This document shows, in pieces, positions 18,113 through 26,787 of a stretch of 64,000 nucleotides of DNA. The notes below the pieces were generated by a model, which saw nothing but the letters and a program-made list of their open reading frames with translations, did no database searches and was not told the DNA's origin. A program made the position numbers and the translations under genes. This DNA is from Stenotrophomonas acidaminiphila (lineage in GTDB: Bacteria; Pseudomonadota; Gammaproteobacteria; Xanthomonadales; Xanthomonadaceae): contig CP019797.1 of NCBI GenBank assembly GCA_002951995.1, forward strand, positions 1,596,501 to 1,660,500. Reading direction: 5' to 3'. Each line of letters starts with the position of its first letter. Position 1 is the first letter of the stretch.

Positions 18113-18784
18113 TCAGGAACGGGGGAGGGCGCCCTGCAGGAACAACCGTACCGCTGAGCGGGTACGGGCCTGGATCCGCGGCAGATGGGTGGCGTCGACC
18201 CAGCCGCTGACGGACTGGATGATCAGCCCGCCGAAGACCAGCATGTAGAAGTGGTCGGCGGCCATGTCCGGGTCCTCGATGCGCAGGCGGCCGGCGCGCG
18301 CTTCGCGGGCGAAATACTGGCTCAACAGCCGTTCCATCGGCTGGATGCCATGGGCGCGGAACCAGTCGCGCAGGGCCGGTTGGCTGATGCCTTCGGCGGT
18401 GATGATGCGGTGGCAGGCGATGCGCGCGGGACTGAGGATCTCCTCGACCATGTGGCAGGCCGCTTCCTCCAGCGCCTGCCCGGGTGGCAACGGCGAATCC
18501 AGCAGGTCCTCCACCTCCTTGCCGAAGTCACGGATGCTGCGCTCCATCAGCGCGTGGACCAGGCCTTCCTTGTCGCCGAAGGCGCGGTACAACGTGGACA
18601 GCGAACCGCCGGCGCGCTTGACGATGTCCGCCAGGCGCGCGTCCTGGTAGCCCTTCTCGTTGAATACTTCGATGGCGACGTCCAGAAACCGCTCCACGCG
18701 CCGTTCGCCGCGACGTTGCAGTTCCACCGCCGGGCGTGGCGGAAGCGTGGGTTTTTCCGGGGGCGGGTGCGGTGGCTGGCGCAT
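18113..18784 (-). CDS. TetR/AcrR-family transcriptional regulator
   Basis: 223 residues. N-terminal helix-turn-helix (about residues 30-77) with FLDVAIEVFNEKGYQDARLADIVKRAG and SLSTLYRAFGDKEGL features, then a helical ligand domain. The ATG at 18784 follows a Pro-rich leader peptide region that is unusual but in frame. It starts 47 bases after ccmB and ends 113 bases before the decaheme gene, with promoter and palindrome in that gap. It probably controls the mtr-azurin module; the inducer is unknown. Confidence 0.88.
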   Translation of the reverse strand: MRQPPHPPPEKPTLPPRPAVELQRRGERRVERFLDVAIEVFNEKGYQDARLADIVKRAGGSLSTLYRAFGDKEGLVHALMERSIRDFGKEVEDLLDSPLPPGQALEEAACHMVEEILSPARIACHRIITAEGISQPALRDWFRAHGIQPMERLLSQYFAREARAGRLRIEDPDMAADHFYMLVFGGLIIQSVSGWVDATHLPRIQARTRSAVRLFLQGALPRS

Positions 18785-18831
18785 GCGGGGGTGCGGATGG
18801 AGCCCGGCGCCAAGGATAGCGCCTGCGCTGC

Positions 18832-19527
18832 TCAGGAGCTGGCGATGCGGATCGCGGCCGCGGCGGTCAGCGGCGCCAGCAGCAGGCTCACCACCAGGCC
18901 CGCACCGAGCAGCAGCAGTGCGCCGCTGGCATCGAAGCCCTGTGCCGCCGCCGCCACCGCGCCGGCGCCGAACACCAGTACCGGAACGTACAGCGGCAGC
19001 ACCAGCAGCGCCAGCAGGATGCCGGAGCGGCGCATGCCCACGGTGAGCGCGGCGACCACCGCGCCGAGCAGGCTCAGCAGGGGCGTGCCCAGCGCCAGTG
19101 AGGCCACCAGTACCGGCAGCTGCGCGCGCGGCAGCTGCATCAGTTCGGCCAGCAGCGGACTGACCAGCACCAGCGGGAAGGCGGTGGTCAGCCAGTGCGA
19201 GAACACCCGCACCGCGACCAGCCATGGCAACGGCACCGGCGACAGCAGCCACTGTTCCAGCGATCCGTCCTCGGCATCGCCACGGAACAGGGTGTCCAGC
19301 GACAGCAGCCCGGCCAGCAGCACCGACAGCCACAGCACGGCCGCGGCCACCCGCTGCAGCAACTCCGGATTGCCGCCCAGGGCCAGGGCGAACAGCGCCA
19401 CCACCAGTAGCGCGAACAGAATCGGCTGCGCGGCGTCGCCGCGACGCCGCCACAGCAGTTTCAGGTCGCGGGCGAGCAGCGCCCGGGCGGCGTCGAGCAG
19501 GGTGGGCTGCGGTCCGGGCAGGCTCAT
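18832..19527 (-). CDS. ccmB: haem exporter permease CcmB
   Basis: 231-residue, six-helix permease of the CcmAB complex that drives release of haem-loaded CcmE. Features [20 protein letters not shown] at the start and [22 protein letters not shown] overlaps the ccmA stop (ATGA). In most gammaproteobacteria ccmC follows directly; here it lies about 5.9 kb away beyond the mtr module. Confidence 0.95.
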   Translation of the reverse strand: MSLPGPQPTLLDAARALLARDLKLLWRRRGDAAQPILFALLVVALFALALGGNPELLQRVAAAVLWLSVLLAGLLSLDTLFRGDAEDGSLEQWLLSPVPLPWLVAVRVFSHWLTTAFPLVLVSPLLAELMQLPRAQLPVLVASLALGTPLLSLLGAVVAALTVGMRRSGILLALLVLPLYVPVLVFGAGAVAAAAQGFDASGALLLLGAGLVVSLLLAPLTAAAAIRIASS

Positions 19528-20180
19528 GCGGCGGCCTCCACCGCGGCAGGGCCGAGGGTGAGCGTGCGGTTGCGCACCGGTGGCGCGGCATAGGCGCCGT
19601 GGGTGGTGACCAGTGCGGCGCCGCCGCTGCGCAGGTGCGCGGAAATCATGCGGTTGACCAGGTTGATGCCGTCCAGGTCGAGATTGGCGTAGGGCTCGTC
19701 CAGCAGCCATACCGGTGCCGGCGACAGCCACAGCCGGGCCAGCGACAGGCGCTTCTTCTGGCCGGCCGACAGCTGCCGCACCAGGGTGTCCTCGTAGCCG
19801 GCCAGGCCGACGATGGCCAGGGCGTTGCCGGGCATCTGCCGCACCCGGCGGCCCTGCAGGCCGCACAGCACGTGCAGGTTCTCCAGCGTGCCCAGGTCCT
19901 GCTTGAGCGCGGGCAGGTGGCCCAGGTAGGCGATGTAGCGCGAGCGGTCGCCGGCGCCGGCGGTGCGGCCGTCGATCTGGATCGTGCCGTCGTCGGCGCG
20001 CAGCAGCCCGGCGAGCACGCGCAGCAGGGTGGTCTTGCCGGCGCCGTTGCCGCCCTGTACCAGCAGCGCCTCGCCGGCATCCACGTGCAGGTCCAGGGGC
20101 CCGAACACCGGGTCGTCGTTGCGGGTGAAGCGCAGTCCGCGCGCGTCGAGCAGCGGCGGGGTGTTCAGGGTCGCGGTCAT
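19524..20180 (-). CDS. ccmA: haem exporter ATP-binding protein CcmA
   Basis: 218-residue ABC ATPase of the Ccm system. Walker [11 protein letters not shown], signature [15 protein letters not shown] and Walker [12 protein letters not shown] are all intact; the LSAGQKKR form is typical of CcmA. ATG at 20180. A perfect TATAAT lies 61 bases upstream. It is first in the array ccmA-ccmB-[tetR-mtrA-mtrB-cytc-azu]-ccmCDEFGHI. Confidence 0.95.
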   Translation of the reverse strand: MTATLNTPPLLDARGLRFTRNDDPVFGPLDLHVDAGEALLVQGGNGAGKTTLLRVLAGLLRADDGTIQIDGRTAGAGDRSRYIAYLGHLPALKQDLGTLENLHVLCGLQGRRVRQMPGNALAIVGLAGYEDTLVRQLSAGQKKRLSLARLWLSPAPVWLLDEPYANLDLDGINLVNRMISAHLRSGGAALVTTHGAYAAPPVRNRTLTLGPAAVEAAA

Positions 20181-20240
20181 CGGATCGGGCGCTTCCGTCC
20201 TTGGGTGGGAGCGCAGCCAGGCTGGCGCATCGGGCGCGAC

Positions 20241-20246
20241 ATTATA
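20241..20246 (-). promoter_or_regulatory. -10 element upstream of ccmA
   Basis: Perfect TATAAT on the minus strand, with an upstream TGCC that is close to an extended -10. No good -35 at 16-18 bases. It would start transcription near 20235, giving a leader of about 55 bases. Confidence 0.45.
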
Positions 20247-20341
20247 GGCATTGCCGCCGGTGCCGCAGCGCGGGCGAGGGCGGTCGTCGCCGCCGGCATT
20301 GCGTAAACTCGTCGTTTCCCTTCCCCGACGCCGACGCATCG

Positions 20342-21490
20342 ATGCAACCGCAGACCAAGCTGCCCAAGGTGGGCACCACCATCTTCACCGTGATGTCGCA
20401 GCTGGCCGCCGAGCACGGCGCGGTCAACCTGGGCCAGGGCTTCCCGGACTTCCCGGCGCCGCAGCGGCTGATCGACGAGACCGCCCGTGCCATGCGCGAG
20501 GGCCTGAACCAGTACGCGCCGATGACCGGCGTGGCGCCGCTGCGCCAGGCCATCGCGCAGAAGGCATTGGACTGCTACGGCGCGCAGGTCGATCCGGATA
20601 CCGAGATCACGGTGACCTCCGGCGGCACCGAGGCGATTTTCAATGCCATCCATGCGGTGGTGCGCGCCGGCGACGAGGTCATCGTGCTCGACCCGGCCTA
20701 CGACTGCTACGAGCCGGCCATCGACCTGGCCGGCGCGCGCGCGGTGCATGTGGCGCTGGACCCGCGCACCTTCGCCGTGGACTGGGACAAGGTGCGCGCG
20801 GCGATCACCCCCAGGACGCGGATGCTGATGGTCAACACGCCGCACAACCCGTCCGGCGCGATGCTCTCGGCCGCCGACATGCAGGCGCTGGCCGACGTGC
20901 TGCGCGGCACCGGCATCTACCTGATCTCCGACGAGGTCTACGAGCACATCGTCTATGACGGCGCCCGCCACGAATCGGCGCTGCGCTACCCGGAGCTGCG
21001 CGAGCGCGCGTTCGTGATCTCCAGCTTCGGCAAGACCTACCACTGCACCGGCTGGAAGATCGGCTACGCCATCGCCCCGCCGGCGTTGAGCGCCGAGTTC
21101 CGCAAGGTGCACCAGTACAACACCTTCACTACCTACGGCCCGGCGCAGTACGGCTTTGCGGCGATGATCCGCGACGAACCGGAGCACCACCTGGAACTGG
21201 GCGCGTTCTACCAGGCCAAGCGCGACCGCTTCCGCGAACAGCTGCTGACCACGCGGCTGCAGCCGCTGCCGGTGCCGGGCGGTTACTTCCAGCTGGTGGA
21301 TTATTCGGCCATCAGCGACCTGCCGGACCACGAGTTCGTGAAGTGGCTGACCATCGACAAGGGCGTCACCGCCATCCCGCTGTCGCCGTTCTACGAAACC
21401 GCGCCGGCTGGGCAGCGCCTGGTGCGGCTGTGCTTCGCCAAGAACGACGCCACGCTGGATGCGGCGATCGAGCGCCTGGTGAAACTGTGA
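20342..21490 (+). CDS. PLP-dependent aminotransferase (YbdL/methionine aminotransferase type)
   Basis: 382-residue class I/II aminotransferase, of the kynurenine/methionine aminotransferase-like group (YbdL, glutamine transaminase K). PLP-binding Lys lies in [16 protein letters not shown], with [21 protein letters not shown] and the N-terminal [12 protein letters not shown] typical of that group. ATG at 20342 matches the family N-terminus. The GTGA overlap with the next gene, and the omega-amidase after that, suggest a transamination/deamidation route such as keto-methionine salvage with glutamine as donor. Confidence 0.88.
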   Translation: MQPQTKLPKVGTTIFTVMSQLAAEHGAVNLGQGFPDFPAPQRLIDETARAMREGLNQYAPMTGVAPLRQAIAQKALDCYGAQVDPDTEITVTSGGTEAIFNAIHAVVRAGDEVIVLDPAYDCYEPAIDLAGARAVHVALDPRTFAVDWDKVRAAITPRTRMLMVNTPHNPSGAMLSAADMQALADVLRGTGIYLISDEVYEHIVYDGARHESALRYPELRERAFVISSFGKTYHCTGWKIGYAIAPPALSAEFRKVHQYNTFTTYGPAQYGFAAMIRDEPEHHLELGAFYQAKRDRFREQLLTTRLQPLPVPGGYFQLVDYSAISDLPDHEFVKWLTIDKGVTAIPLSPFYETAPAGQRLVRLCFAKNDATLDAAIERLVKL

Positions 21491-21825
21491 CGGACGAAAC
21501 GCCCGGCAACGACTGGAAACTGACGTTGCGCTACGGGCGCGCCGCCACGCCATTCCAGCACTACGCGCTCATCGCCGATGGCGTTGCCGGGGCGCTTGGG
21601 GACGGCTTTGAATGCCGTCCTGGGCCGGCGGTGATGGCGATGAAGGGGTGGGCAACGGATGCCGACGCCGCCGCGGACATGCGCCGTTTCACCAGCGGCA
21701 GGATCGGCTTCGAGATGGCGGGGCGGGTTGAAATCCACGAGACGCCGCCGGGCCAACCGCCGCGCGAAAATCCTTTCGGCTACGACATCTGTTTCGTGCC
21801 TTATGACGGTGATACCGATGAATGA
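21487..21825 (+). CDS. conserved hypothetical protein between aminotransferase and omega-amidase
   Basis: 112-residue soluble protein, start GTG 21487 overlapping the aminotransferase stop by four bases, and its end overlapping the amidase start by eight. Contains WKLTLRYGRAATPFQHY, MAMKGWATDADAAADM and GYDICFVPYDGDTDE. No catalytic motif recognised. Tight two-sided overlap makes it a real gene of the same operon. Confidence 0.7.
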   Translation: MTDETPGNDWKLTLRYGRAATPFQHYALIADGVAGALGDGFECRPGPAVMAMKGWATDADAAADMRRFTSGRIGFEMAGRVEIHETPPGQPPRENPFGYDICFVPYDGDTDE

Positions 21826-22615
21826 CCTCCGCATTTCCCTCGTGCAGGGCGACACCCGCTGGCACGACCCGGCGGGCAATCGCGCGCATTACGCCGCGCT
21901 GCTGACGCCGCTGGCCGGCACCACCGACCTGGTGATCCTGCCGGAGACCTTCACCAGCGGCTTCTCCAACGACGCCATCGACAAGGCCGAGGACATGGAC
22001 GGCCCGACCGTGGCCTGGATCCGCGAACAGGCGCGCGCGCTGGGCGCGGCGGTCACCGGCAGCGTGCAGTTGCGCGTCGACGGCGGGGTCTTCAACCGCC
22101 TGCTGTGGGCCACGCCCGATGGCGGGCTGTGGCACTACGACAAGCGCCACCTGTTCCGCTATGCCGGCGAGCACAAGCGCTATGCGGCCGGGCGCGAGCG
22201 CCTGTGCGTGGAGCTGAAGGGCTGGCGGATCAATCCGCAGATCTGCTACGACCTGCGTTTCCCGGTGTTCTGCCGCAATCGCTTCGACGTCGAGCGCCCC
22301 GGGCAGATGGATTTCGACCTGCAGATCTTCGTCGCCAACTGGCCGTCGGCGCGCGCCCATGCCTGGCGCACGCTGGCGCGCGCGCGGGCGATCGAGAACC
22401 TGTGCTACGTGGCCGTGGTCAACCGCGTGGGCGTGGACGGCAACGGCCTGCATTACGCCGGCGACAGTGCGGTGATCGACTTCCTCGGCCAGCCGCAGGT
22501 GGAAATCCGCGAGCGCGAGCAGGTGGTGACCACCGTGGTCTCGGCGCAGGCACTGGCCGAGCACCGCGAGCGGTTCCCGGCGATGCTGGACGCCGATGCC
22601 TTCACCCTGGGCTGA
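21818..22615 (+). CDS. omega-amidase, nitrilase superfamily (YafV/Nit2 type)
   Basis: 265-residue C-N hydrolase. The Glu-Lys-Cys triad is visible as ILPETFTSGF, HYDKRHLFRYAGEH and NPQICYDLRFP. The YafV/Nit2 group hydrolyses alpha-ketoglutaramate and alpha-ketosuccinamate made by glutamine or asparagine transamination, which fits its pairing with the aminotransferase. ATG 21818 (MNDLRISLVQGD). Confidence 0.88.
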   Translation: MNDLRISLVQGDTRWHDPAGNRAHYAALLTPLAGTTDLVILPETFTSGFSNDAIDKAEDMDGPTVAWIREQARALGAAVTGSVQLRVDGGVFNRLLWATPDGGLWHYDKRHLFRYAGEHKRYAAGRERLCVELKGWRINPQICYDLRFPVFCRNRFDVERPGQMDFDLQIFVANWPSARAHAWRTLARARAIENLCYVAVVNRVGVDGNGLHYAGDSAVIDFLGQPQVEIREREQVVTTVVSAQALAEHRERFPAMLDADAFTLG

Positions 22616-22721
22616 CCCGGGGCGACGCTGAACGCCGGCCGGATGGCGCGGCCGTTACCTGTCTGCGGACGCGGGCGCGCTGCTAGGCTCGCCGCGTCCC
22701 CTTGCGAGTGGAGAGCGAACC

Positions 22722-23153
22722 ATGAAGATCCTGGCGGGAGCCCTGCTGCTGGCGGCTGCGGTTGTCGCACCGTCCGCCCACGCGGCCGGCAACATCGACT
22801 GCGAACTGCGTTTCAACCTGTCCGGCTGGTCGATCTTCTACAAGACCGCCACCGGCACCGGCACCATCACCTGCGACAACGGCGCCAGCATCCCGGTGAA
22901 GATCAGCGCCAAGGGGGGCGGCCTGACGGTCGGCAAGTCCACGGTCAGCGATGGCCGCGGCAGGTTCACCGGTGCCTACAGCGTCAACGACCTGATCGGC
23001 ACCTACGGCGGGGCCGAGGTCCATGCCGGCGCATCCCGTTCCAGCAACGCCCAGGTGGTGACCAAGGGCGACATCTCGCTGGCCCTGGCCGGAACCGGTC
23101 GTGGCTGGGACCTGGGCGTGGGTTTCGGCAAGTTCGTGATCGAACGGCGCTGA
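22722..23153 (+). CDS. exported protein of unknown function
   Basis: 143 residues with a clear signal peptide (LLLAAAVVAPSAHAAG). The mature part is Gly/Ser/Thr-rich with repeated small-residue strands (GTGTITCDNG, ISAKGGGLTVGKS, ALAGTGRGWDLGVGFGKFV) and two Cys that could form a disulfide. GAGAG-like purine run before the ATG. Alone in its unit. I do not recognise the family. Confidence 0.7.
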   Translation: MKILAGALLLAAAVVAPSAHAAGNIDCELRFNLSGWSIFYKTATGTGTITCDNGASIPVKISAKGGGLTVGKSTVSDGRGRFTGAYSVNDLIGTYGGAEVHAGASRSSNAQVVTKGDISLALAGTGRGWDLGVGFGKFVIERR

Positions 23154-23163
23154 GTTTCCGCTG

Positions 23164-23194
23164 CCCGATGCCCGGTCGCCCGCCGGGCATCGGG
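23164..23194. terminator. bidirectional hairpin terminator
   Basis: Perfect 12-base arms CCCGATGCCCGG/CCGGGCATCGGG with a 7-base loop, between convergent genes ending at 23153 (+) and 23196 (-). Confidence 0.65.
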
Positions 23195-23195
23195 T

Positions 23196-23834
23196 TCAGT
23201 TCTGCGTGGTCACCGGGAACGCCTTCAGCGCTGCCCACACGATGGGCTTGGCCCATCCGGGTACCTGGGTGAATTCCTTCCGCGTCGTGGGGCAGAGAAT
23301 CCGTCCGCGTTCCACTTCCAGTACCAGCAGCGGCTCGACCCTGCCATCGGCGTCGGCCGCCCGGCTGTTGTCGTAGAGATGCAAGGCGGTGAGGTGCGGC
23401 AACAGCGCGATCAGGTTCAACCGCGAACTGTCGAAGCGCTGGCGGATCTTGCCTTCGGGTATGTCGTGGCCGCCGTTGGCGACGCGTCCGGCGACGCGCT
23501 GCAGGTGCAGTTCGATGCTTTCCAGCCCGCAGAACCAGAGGCTGACCTCGTGCTGCCGCGCACAGGCTTCGCGCAACAGGGCAGGGATGGTGTTCGCGCC
23601 CAGCGTGGTCTCAAAGGCGTAATCGACGTCGTTGGCCATGGCTGCGCGCAGCCGGCGTACGCCTTCCTGCCAGGCGGTCGCATTGGCCTCATCCTGCGGC
23701 CAGCCGCATTCGACCAGCCGGCGGGTAAATGCGTCCGGGTTGAACCAGACCGCGCCATCCTCTGCCAGCATCGCCCCCAGCAGCGAACTCTTGCCTGCGC
23801 CATTGACGCCGGCAAGCACCAGGATCTTCGCCAT
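23196..23834 (-). CDS. zeta-toxin-like P-loop kinase
   Basis: 212 residues with Walker A AGVNGAGKSS at residues 8-17, NPDAFTRRL and FETTLGAN, the layout of zeta toxin/AAA-type small kinases that in zeta proteins phosphorylate UDP-N-acetylglucosamine. GKIRQRFDSSRLNL resembles the family's basic lid. It starts three bases after the Phd-type gene, so the pair forms one unit. Chromosomal zeta-like kinases are not all toxins; activity is not proven by sequence. Confidence 0.75.
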   Translation of the reverse strand: MAKILVLAGVNGAGKSSLLGAMLAEDGAVWFNPDAFTRRLVECGWPQDEANATAWQEGVRRLRAAMANDVDYAFETTLGANTIPALLREACARQHEVSLWFCGLESIELHLQRVAGRVANGGHDIPEGKIRQRFDSSRLNLIALLPHLTALHLYDNSRAADADGRVEPLLVLEVERGRILCPTTRKEFTQVPGWAKPIVWAALKAFPVTTQN

Positions 23835-23837
23835 CGC

Positions 23838-24179
23838 TTACGACGACTTGCCCAGGACGATCGTGCGTCCGCGGCGGGCGGGGCGGGCCAGGGCGTTTGC
23901 CAGGCTGCCCGCCTGCAGCGTCGCCAGGTGGGCGTCGAACTCGGCCTGGAGGGCCTGCAGCGACTGTGCGCGCTGCGCCGCGGCGGAACGGCCGTTGGCC
24001 TGGTCAACCAGGCGCTGGTACTCCTCGGCTGAGACCACCACCGCCTGTGGATGATTGTGATTGGTGACGACCACCGCGCCGTTCCTGAGCACCTTGCGCA
24101 TCAGTTCGGGCCAGCCTTTGGCCTTGACGTCGCTGGCGGGCGTCTTTTCCAGATCGGGCAGGTTCAGGATCAGATCCAT
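23838..24179 (-). CDS. Phd/YefM-type antitoxin-like protein
   Basis: 113 residues from the ATG at 24179. The region KGWPELMRKVLRNGAVVVTNHNHPQAVVVSAEEY is the Phd/YefM fold (DNA-binding, dimerising). A C-terminal tail of about 50 residues would contact the toxin. A longer start at 24245 would run through the palindromic operator at 24214-24233, so the shorter start is preferred. Phd-type partners normally pair with Doc, HicA-like or RelE toxins; here the partner is zeta-like. Confidence 0.75.
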   Translation of the reverse strand: MDLILNLPDLEKTPASDVKAKGWPELMRKVLRNGAVVVTNHNHPQAVVVSAEEYQRLVDQANGRSAAAQRAQSLQALQAEFDAHLATLQAGSLANALARPARRGRTIVLGKSS

Positions 24180-24213
24180 GGGGCTGTCCAGCGAAGGGAT
24201 AAGCTGAAAATAT

Positions 24214-24233
24214 CCCAAATTTCCCATTTTGGG
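24214..24233. promoter_or_regulatory. candidate autoregulatory operator of the toxin-antitoxin pair
   Basis: AT-rich island containing CCCAAAT (24214-24220) and the inverted repeat CCCATTTTGGG (24223-24233), 35-55 bases before the antitoxin start. Antitoxins of the Phd family bind palindromes of this kind in their own promoter. Confidence 0.45.
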
Positions 24234-24280
24234 TAAATTTCGCATGGCCGGTTCAGGGCGGAGCGGGGAACCGTAAAGCA

Positions 24281-24307
24281 GAACGCCCGGCGCTGGGCCG
24301 GGCGTTC
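24281..24307 (-). terminator. hairpin terminator after rluB
   Basis: Perfect 10-base arms GAACGCCCGG/CCGGGCGTTC with a 7-base loop, followed on the minus strand by TGCTTTACGG. It separates rluB from the toxin-antitoxin unit. Confidence 0.65.
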
Positions 24308-24353
24308 ATGTCATGCACGGGCAGGCGGCGGGCCGTGACGGCCGGCCTGCGCC

Positions 24354-25912
24354 TCAGCCACCGCGCGGCCCGCGACCGCCGCCGCCGGGACGACCACCAC
24401 CGGGGCGGCCGCCGCCCGGGCGGCCCGCCGGACGGCCACTGCCGCCGGGACGGTTGCCGCCGCGCGGTGCGCCGGAAGGACGGTTGCCGGCCGGACGCAC
24501 GCCGTACGGGCTGAAGCCCGGGTGGCGTGGTCGGACGGGAAGCTCGGGGCATTGCCCGGATGGCCGTAGGGATGCTTGCGCTGGCCCTGGCTCTGGCCGG
24601 CGCCCTGGCCGCCGCCCTGCGGACGCCCCTGGCCACTGCCGCTGCGTGCGGCGCCGCCGGCACCCGGGCGCGGCTTGCCGTACGGGCGGCCCTGGCCGTC
24701 GCCGGCCGGGCCACGGCCGGGACCGCGGCTGCCGGACGGACCGGCGTTGCGGTGGCCGCTGGGCCCGGTGCTCACGCCTTCGGGCACGTACCAGGTGCGG
24801 AACGCGGCGGGATTGCCTTCCGGCAGGCTGCGGTCGCCCTTGGGCTTGCGCTGCTTGAACGGCTTCTGCGACTGCTTGGCCGCCGCTTCGCCGCTGACGG
24901 TCAGGCCGCCCTTGAAGCCGCCGCCCTTGCCGCCGCGGCCACGGCCGCGGTCTTCGCGCAGGGTGTCGAAGCGGCGCAGTTCGCGGCCTTCGTCGGCGGT
25001 GTTGTGGCCGTTGACGTAGGCATTGCCGCGGCCGCCTTCGCGCACGCGCACGGTGGTCTTGGCCGCCTTGCGCTGGCCGATCACCGGCTGCAGGGTCAGC
25101 GCCGAGGGCGCGCCTTCTTCCAGCTTCAGTTCGGCGCGCAGCGCCTCGACCTGGGCCTGGGGCAGTTCCACCGACTGCCCGCGCAGCAGTTCGCGCGGCA
25201 GTTCGACCTTGCCGTAGCGGGTGCGCTTGAGGCGGCTGACCTGGCAGCCCTGCGATTCCCACAGGCGGCGCACCTCGCGGTTGCGGCCTTCCTTGACCAC
25301 CACCCGGAACCAGTCGTGCGAGTCGGTGCCGCCGATGCGTTCGATCTCGTCGAACTTGGCCGGGCCGTCTTCCAGCGCGACGCCGCGGGCGAGGCGGTCG
25401 ACGACGTTGTCCGGCACCTTTTCCTGGCCTTCCGGGGCACGCACGCGCACCACGTACTCGCGCTCGACCTCGAACGACGGGTGCATCATGGCGTTGGCCA
25501 GTTCGCCGTCGGTGGTGAGCAGCAGCAGGCCGGTGGTGTTGATGTCCAGGCGGCCGATGGCGATCCAGCGCGCGCCCTTGAGCGGCGGCAGCGACTCGAA
25601 CACGGTCGGGCGGCCTTCGGGGTCCTCGCGGGTGGTCACTTCGCCTTCGGGCTTGTTGTAGACCAGCACGCGCGACGGGTCGGTCAGCGCGCTGGCGACG
25701 AAGCTGCGGCCGTCGAGGTCGATCTTGTCGCCGCTCTTGACCGACATGCCGGTCTGCGCGGTCTCGCCGTTGACCTTGACCAGGCCGTCGGCGATGCGCT
25801 GTTCCAGCGCGCGGCGCGAGCCGAGGCCGGCCTGGGCCAGGACCTTGTGCAGGCGTTCTTCCAGCCGGGGCTGCTCGACAGCGGCTTCGCGCTTGAGCGA
25901 GAGCTTGTTCAA
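24354..25912 (-). CDS. rluB: 23S rRNA pseudouridine synthase RluB with long disordered tail (apparent frameshift)
   Basis: RsuA/RluB-family enzyme that makes pseudouridine in 23S rRNA helix 90-93. N-terminal S4 domain (RLHKVLAQAGLGSRRALEQRI), catalytic IGRLDINTTGLLLLTTDGELAN with the active Asp, and GRNREVRRLWESQG. From about residue 280 a long basic tail rich in Gly, Arg, Pro and Gln follows. The tail frame breaks near 24523-24540; one added base restores GFSPYGVRPAGNRP and a Gly/Arg ending at 24354. Without repair the frame runs to 24311 with Ala/Val-rich nonsense. About 519 residues after repair, against about 290 in E. coli. Confidence 0.88.
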
Positions 25913-25934
25913 CGACGGCTTGCGGGGGTGTCAC

Positions 25935-26771
25935 TCATTCTGTTTGGCTCCGGCCGGCGTTTTCTTCGTCGGCCTCAGGTTCGGGATCGGCTTCGTCAAC
26001 AGCCACGGTCGTCGTCGCGACGGCGTTGTTTCCGGTGTCTTCCACTTCCGCCGCGCGCTCTCCCGGCGCGGCGTCGGGTTCGCCCGTGGGGGCGGTGTCG
26101 GGTGCGGCATCCCGGTCGTCAGGGGCTGCCGCGGTGTCGGTGTCGCCGCGCCCGGCAGCGTCGTCCGCTGCGGGGCTGGCCGTGGCGGCGAGCGGCGCGG
26201 CCAGCTGGCCGTCGTCGCCCAGCGGCAGCTGCGGCTCCAGCTCGCCGATGTCGCGCAGTTCGGACAGCGGCGGCAGTTCGTCCAGGCGCTTGAGGCCGAA
26301 GTAGTCCAGGAACGCGCGGGTGGTGCCGAACAGCGCCGGCTTGCCGGGCACGTCGCGGTGGCCGACCACGCGGATCCATTCGCGCTCTTCCAGCCCCTGG
26401 ATGATGTTGCTGCTCACCGCCACGCCACGCACCTGCTCGATCTCGCCGCGGGTGATCGGCTGGCGGTAGGCGATCAGGGCCAGGGTCTCCAGGGTGGCGC
26501 GGGTGTAGCGGGTCTTGCGTTCGGTCCACAGCCGCGAGACCCAGCCGTGCACCTCGCGGGTGATCTGGTAACGGAAGCCGGAGGCGACCTCGACCAGCTC
26601 CACCCCGCGCCCCTGGCAGTCTTCGCGCAGCAGCTCCAGCGCGCGTTCGACGCTGCCCGGCGGCGCCGGCTGATCCTCGGGGAACAGCTCCTGCAGCTGC
26701 GCCAGGGTCAGCGGCTGGCTGGAGGCCAGCAGCGCGCCTTCGACGATGCGGTTGATCAGCGGTTGATCCAT
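25935..26771 (-). CDS. scpB: condensin subunit ScpB
   Basis: Kleisin-associated winged-helix subunit of the SMC-ScpAB chromosome condensation complex. The ATG at 26771 (MDQPLINRIVEGALL) is chosen over one at 26825 because the latter would overlap scpA and adds a Pro/Thr-rich peptide not seen in the family. Two winged-helix domains (ETLALIAYRQPITRGEIEQVRGV; GKPALFGTTRAFLDYFGL). The last about 80 residues are an acidic Asp/Ala/Pro-rich tail. 278 residues. Follows scpA after 16 bases. Confidence 0.9.
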   Translation of the reverse strand: MDQPLINRIVEGALLASSQPLTLAQLQELFPEDQPAPPGSVERALELLREDCQGRGVELVEVASGFRYQITREVHGWVSRLWTERKTRYTRATLETLALIAYRQPITRGEIEQVRGVAVSSNIIQGLEEREWIRVVGHRDVPGKPALFGTTRAFLDYFGLKRLDELPPLSELRDIGELEPQLPLGDDGQLAAPLAATASPAADDAAGRGDTDTAAAPDDRDAAPDTAPTGEPDAAPGERAAEVEDTGNNAVATTTVAVDEADPEPEADEENAGRSQTE

Positions 26772-26787
26772 GGGGCGGGAATCGGGC

